Origin: Pseudanabaena sp. UWO311
GTDB lineage: Bacteria > Cyanobacteriota > Cyanobacteriia > Pseudanabaenales > Pseudanabaenaceae
NCBI RefSeq assembly: GCF_006937785.1
Contig: NZ_SJEE01000019.1
Coordinates: 1-64,000 of the forward strand
Reading direction: 5' to 3'
DNA length: 64,000 nt
Of the stretch, positions 60,875-64,000 are shown in pieces. How positions within the stretch are numbered: position 1 is the first letter of the stretch; each line of letters opens with the position of its first letter. The notes beneath the pieces were generated by a model that was given only the letters and a program-made list of their open reading frames with translations, was not told the origin of the DNA and made no database searches. A program made the position numbers and the translations under genes.

Positions 60875-60931
60875 AAGTGAGCCGAGACCATGCTTGGCAC
60901 GGTCTCGGCTCTACTGACTTGTTCGGCTCCG

Positions 60932-61141
60932 TCATTTTTTGTTGTTCTGGGTTTTTCGGTAATCGTCTGTAAGCATTCCGGCATATCCCCAATTCTCGTC
61001 TTCGACTTCATCGATTACGATATGAATATGCTCTGGCTTCTTTCCTAAATGATTCACAAGCGAAGCCGTAAATTCTTCCACTATTTTCTTTTTTTGATCT
61101 CTCGTCGCACCCTTTGTGATCTGTAAATTGATGTATGGCAT
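60932..61141 (-). CDS. 4-oxalocrotonate tautomerase family protein
   Basis: The 69-aa protein has the catalytic Pro2 (MPYINLQITKGATRDQKKKI) and the 4-OT block HIHIVIDEVEDENWGYAGML. Members tautomerise enols, but no aromatic degradation genes are nearby, so the substrate is unknown. The length is normal, and it is monocistronic. Confidence 0.9.
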   Translation of the reverse strand: MPYINLQITKGATRDQKKKIVEEFTASLVNHLGKKPEHIHIVIDEVEDENWGYAGMLTDDYRKTQNNKK

Positions 61142-61753
61142 AGCCGTGGTTTTGTTTTTTTTACGTTTGATTTGAACCGCATTAGCTACGTTAAGCGGTT
61201 AACTAGAAGCCGTTTCATGTCGGTTCCAAGGACTTGTTCTATCTGCCGCATTTCGTGATTTTATCATATTTAAGCGGCGATACAACTATCTATTAGACGG
61301 AATTTTTCTGGCTAATCTGAACTATAGGGTATATAGGCTGAAAGTCAAGTTTCTACTTATGCACCCTATACGGGATGATACACAGAAAAATTCTGACTAA
61401 GATCTCATTTTGGGATGATTAGGCAGAATTTTTATGGCTAATCGCCTATTTGGTTTGTTAGCCCGACAATATCATGTATTATTTAGCTATATAAACCTGA
61501 ACCACTGAATATAAAAATACGCAAGTTGAGCCACAACCACGCAAATTTTTAGATCTGATCCCAGACTTAGTTAGAGAGATTATTTTACTCTTTGGCTTTG
61601 GTTGCGATCGCCCCAACAATCTATCTGCTGTGCCAAAAAATTAATTTACCTAAAATAAAAGGGATAGTGATTTGCACTACCCCTTTTATTTTAGGTAAAT
61701 CGTCAAACGCTCCCCCCACAAAATATAAGACCCGCAAAGCGAGTCTTATAACC
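61142..61753. other. 612-bp gene-free region with repeats and hairpins
   Basis: It holds a direct repeat (GAATTTTTCTGGCTAATC at 61300-61317 and a one-mismatch copy at 61426-61443), a 26-bp stem with one wobble at 61644-61700 (arms ATTTACCTAAAATAAAAGGG..), and the terminator at 61727-61751. The track ORF 61592-61804 runs through these and is not credible. Confidence 0.7.
61727..61751. terminator. terminator of the 47-aa minus-strand ORF
   Basis: ATAAGACCCGC-AAA-GCGAGTCTTAT, an 11-bp stem with one mismatch and apex GC-AAA-GC, directly past the ORF stop on the minus strand. Confidence 0.7.
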
Positions 61754-61897
61754 TTAATAGCGACTAACGCGCCGAGAGTTATTTCTTACTGGTATAGGAA
61801 TTAACTCAGGCTGGGGCTGATTTTGTCCCAAAAGGGCTTCCAGAACGCGATTTAGAATTTCGCCGATCTCTTTCAGTGCTTTCTTGATCGCTTTCAC
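61754..61897 (-). CDS. 47-aa protein missed by the ORF track
   Basis: The minus-strand ORF starts at GTG 61897 behind a GGGAG about 11 bases upstream and ends at TAA 61754-61756, followed by a hairpin terminator. The peptide is an amphipathic helix (AIKKALKEIGEILNRVLEAL), then LGQNQPQPELIPIPVRNNSR. I recognise no family. The helix followed by a Pro-rich end could bind a membrane or partner protein. It lies downstream of cinA on the same strand. Confidence 0.6.
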   Translation of the reverse strand: MKAIKKALKEIGEILNRVLEALLGQNQPQPELIPIPVRNNSRRVSRY

Positions 61898-61930
61898 TAT
61901 AATTGGCTCCCTATCATCGTCTAGGTTTAT

Positions 61931-63190
61931 TTACTTAATCATAACAAATCTTTTCCTAAACAAATCTAAAGCTGACATTACAGTTGCCTTTCTAATCCAA
62001 TTTCTACCTCTAGAGGGACTAAAACGCAACTCGATCGCCTCGACTTTGCCATCTGGATGCGCGATCCCAACATAAATCAAGCCAACAGGTTTAGTCTCAG
62101 TGCCACCATTTGGTCCCGCGATCCCCGTAATACTAATCCCCCAATCCGATTTGAGTTTTGTTTTGATCCCGATCGCCATTTGTTCAGCAACGATCGCACT
62201 GACCGCCCCATGCTGATCAAGAACTTGGCGATCGACACCTAATAAATTAACTTTGACATCATTGCTATAACTAATTACGCCACCAAGGAAATAGCTAGAA
62301 CTTCCAGAAACCTCAGTTAAAGCTTCACCTAACCATCCGCCCGTGCAGGATTCAGCAACTGCAAGAGTTTGCCCACACCCTTGCAAAAGTCTACCAGCTA
62401 CACTCGCAAGCGTATCCTCATCAGTGCCATAGCAAAACTCGCCCGTGAGTTCACGAATCTCGGCTTCGACAGGAGCGATTAAGGCGATCGCCTCTTCTTG
62501 AGTATTAGCCCTTGCAGTGATCCGTAGTCTTGCTTGTCCATAATTGGCATAGGGGGCTACAGTTGGATTCTTAAGATCAAATAAGTGATTGACTTTCGTT
62601 GCAAGAGCAGATTCAGCTATACCCCAGTACAGCAAAACCTTAGAGTGAAATGTACCTTGTCCATAGTTTCGGGATAGCAGCAATGGTGCAGCAGTTTGCT
62701 CCCACATGGGATGCATCTCGCTAGGCACACCAGGAAAAGTAAGGATCAATAAATTGGGCTGTGGTTCCCAGATCATCCCTGGAGCAGTCCCAACGGGATT
62801 ATGTAATATTTCTGCACCCTTGGGCAGTAGCGCTTGTTTGCGATTATTAGGTGTGAGAGTCCGTCCAGTTTGCGCCGCCATCTGCTGGATGCGCTCCCAA
62901 ATTTCGGGACGTTCTTCGAGGGGTGTATTGAAAAAATTGGCGATCGCTTCGGTAGTGAGATCGTCGGGTGTGGGGCCAAGTCCACCAGTAGTGATGATTA
63001 AGTTAGAGCGACTAGCCGCAATTTCTAAAGCTTGATGAATGCGATCGGGGTTGTCACCAACAACAGTTTGATAAAAATGTGGCACTCCCAACAAGGCAAG
63101 TTGCTGCGCTAAATACTGAGCATTACTATTGAGAATCTCGCCCAACAATAATTCTGTGCCAATACAAAGGATCTCCGCGCCAACATTCAT
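61931..63190 (-). CDS. cinA: CinA: competence/damage-inducible protein, NMN amidohydrolase type
   Basis: The start is ATG 63190 (MNVGAEILCIGTELLLGEI). The 419-aa protein has an N-terminal MoCF-like/COG1058 domain (TTGGLGPTPDDLTTEAIANF) and a C-terminal CinA domain (AVAESCTGGWLGEALTEV, GGVISYSNDVKVNLLGV, ITGIAGPNGGTETKPVGLIY) that deamidates nicotinamide mononucleotide in pyridine nucleotide salvage. In some cyanobacteria it also affects natural transformation. The length is normal. Confidence 0.94.
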   Translation of the reverse strand: MNVGAEILCIGTELLLGEILNSNAQYLAQQLALLGVPHFYQTVVGDNPDRIHQALEIAASRSNLIITTGGLGPTPDDLTTEAIANFFNTPLEERPEIWERIQQMAAQTGRTLTPNNRKQALLPKGAEILHNPVGTAPGMIWEPQPNLLILTFPGVPSEMHPMWEQTAAPLLLSRNYGQGTFHSKVLLYWGIAESALATKVNHLFDLKNPTVAPYANYGQARLRITARANTQEEAIALIAPVEAEIRELTGEFCYGTDEDTLASVAGRLLQGCGQTLAVAESCTGGWLGEALTEVSGSSSYFLGGVISYSNDVKVNLLGVDRQVLDQHGAVSAIVAEQMAIGIKTKLKSDWGISITGIAGPNGGTETKPVGLIYVGIAHPDGKVEAIELRFSPSRGRNWIRKATVMSALDLFRKRFVMIK

Positions 63191-63223
63191 ATATTTGCTC
63201 TCACTGGATTTACAAAAATAAAA

Positions 63224-63240
63224 GGGGTGCAACGCACCCC
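63224..63240. terminator. short hairpin between the KH gene and cinA
   Basis: A 7-bp GC-rich stem with AAC triloop (apex GC-AAC-GC). It may weaken read-through from the ribosomal gene group to cinA. Confidence 0.55.
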
Positions 63241-63260
63241 CAATATTTTAGTTATTGATT

Positions 63261-63638
63261 TTAATTAACGATTTCCCGTCGCTTCGGTTTTTCGACATTG
63301 ATCCGAGGACGCTCAACTTGTATTTGTTGTCGTTCGGGATCTGAATACTCTGCATTTCGGTCTTGATAATCGTCAGAATTTGAGTTGGGGTTTGGGTCAA
63401 AAACTTCAAATCTGGCGCTATGTCCAGCTTCTTCAGCGGCAGTCATCACCACAGTCCGAACTGCTTGAATCGTCCGTCCCCCTTTACCAAAAATTCGCCC
63501 CCGATCTTCTGGATCGAAAGCAACTCTGATCCAGACGCGATCGTTTTTGCTATTTGACTCAAAATCTACCCGCAGCGCGTCTGGATGAGCTAATAATGGC
63601 TTCAGCAAAAAACTAATTAAGGCGTTATAGTCTGGCAC
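63261..63638 (-). CDS. KH domain RNA-binding protein (KhpA-like)
   Basis: The 125-aa protein has one type II KH domain with the GxxG loop in GRIFGKGGRTIQAVRTVV, preceded by the KhpA-like opening (LISFLLKPLLAHPDALRVD). A disordered Arg/Glu/Pro-rich tail of 45 residues follows. The gene follows rpsP by 38 bases on the same strand, the common bacterial order, so it is likely a small RNA chaperone linked to translation. Confidence 0.92.
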   Translation of the reverse strand: MPDYNALISFLLKPLLAHPDALRVDFESNSKNDRVWIRVAFDPEDRGRIFGKGGRTIQAVRTVVMTAAEEAGHSARFEVFDPNPNSNSDDYQDRNAEYSDPERQQIQVERPRINVEKPKRREIVN

Positions 63639-63676
63639 AAGTTTAGATTTGCACGAATTTAGAATTAATTCAAAAA

Positions 63677-63925
63677 TTAAGCAGTAACGAGATCGAATAC
63701 TTTTGCTTTTTCGAGGATGCGACGCACTGTGTCAGTAGGTTGAGCGCCTTGCTTGATGCGAAGAACGATCGCTGGTACATCGAGTTGGGTTTCTTTGGTG
63801 CGTGGGTTATAGAAACCGAGTTCAGCAAGGGGACGACCATCGCGACGGCTGGTGCTGTTTACGGCAACGATGCGATAGCTGGCTTCAAATTTCTTGCCAA
63901 ATCGCTTTAATCTCAACTTCATCAT
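63677..63925 (-). CDS. rpsP: 30S ribosomal protein S16
   Basis: The 82-aa S16 has all the usual blocks: [39 protein letters not shown] and [19 protein letters not shown]1 and M2 are both possible starts. It is the first gene of the group followed by the KH protein and cinA. Confidence 0.97.
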   Translation of the reverse strand: MMKLRLKRFGKKFEASYRIVAVNSTSRRDGRPLAELGFYNPRTKETQLDVPAIVLRIKQGAQPTDTVRRILEKAKVFDLVTA

Positions 63926-64000
63926 TGGTTTATGGCTCTAGTTTCTTTGGTTGATCTAGTTCAATACTATTTGGATATTTTAGCAGGCTTATCAATATAG

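Noticed and set aside
61592-61804. Track ORF of 70 aa on the plus strand
   Set aside because: It is made mostly of hairpin arms and the antisense of the better supported 47-aa minus-strand gene.

Overview
The window is chromosomal DNA from a cyanobacterium. The octamer GCGATCGC (HIP1) occurs throughout, and several genes are cyanobacterial or plastid-linked: ndhM, DUF1830, DUF2996, DUF928, a ycf19/YggT protein, a GNAT of the chloroplast NSI type, menF and menE for phylloquinone, and a radical SAM protein of the photosystem II high-light acclimation type. Gene order and the many intergenic hairpins suggest a Pseudanabaena-like freshwater cyanobacterium, but the genus is inference. No rRNA is present; one tRNA gene (Thr, CGU) is.

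Layout. 1-13.4 kb: an Rpn-type nuclease with an internal 24-bp tandem repeat, an IS5-type transposase remnant, an MBOAT acyltransferase with DUF1830, a B12/radical SAM protein, Uma2 nuclease, a membrane GTPase, a degenerate flavoprotein divergent from a CBS-PAS histidine kinase, a coiled-coil protein and a sirtuin. 13.5-16.3 kb: a small AT-rich accessory patch with a broken ATPase, an intact ATPase plus TOPRIM-like gene pair, and a Fic gene interrupted by one stop codon. 16.3-24.3 kb: housekeeping genes (menF, prfA, rpmE, GNAT, ACT protein, SelO, RluA-type pseudouridine synthase). 24.3-36.6 kb: a decayed PIN toxin beside an intact AbrB-type antitoxin, TPR protein, M23 peptidase, glycoside-hydrolase-like protein, XPB-like helicase, two peptidoglycan-binding repeat proteins, DUF2996, ndhM and a group 2 sigma factor. 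A 1.4-kb AT-rich gap follows. 38-47.2 kb: tandem DUF928 genes, YggT, fabI, a Crp-family regulator, a quinone oxidoreductase-like protein, ssb, tRNA-Thr and a DUF1400 alpha/beta hydrolase. 47.26-52.06 kb: a 4.8-kb mobile island. 52.1-64 kb: TPR protein, phasin-like protein, menE, a WGR/beta-propeller protein, a second B12/radical SAM protein, an aspartic protease pair, a tautomerase, a 47-aa ORF, cinA, a KH protein and rpsP.

Main points for follow-up. (1) The 4.8-kb island is bounded by 49-bp perfect inverted repeats. Nested inside is an IS1595/ISXO2-type transposase with its own 29-bp inverted repeats and seven short passenger genes. Between inner and outer right ends lies a P63C-domain gene with a poly-G frameshift. 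(2) The window has about two dozen hairpins, many with long perfect stems, almost all with the same apex GC-NNN-GC but unrelated arms. Most act as terminators, and one lies inside a coding region where it encodes an interdomain linker. (3) A roughly 104-bp element with TACCAA/TTGGTA ends occurs twice. One copy sits inside another repeat whose uninterrupted copy is also in the window, which records a nested insertion. (4) The ATPase/TOPRIM pair at 13.9-15.5 kb looks like a two-gene defence module that I cannot assign to a named system.

The genes work together in a few clear sets: menF and menE in phylloquinone synthesis (photosystem I), ndhM in the photosynthetic NDH-1 complex, prfA/rpmE/rpsP in translation, fabI in fatty acid synthesis, and M23, PG-binding and GH-like proteins in the envelope.
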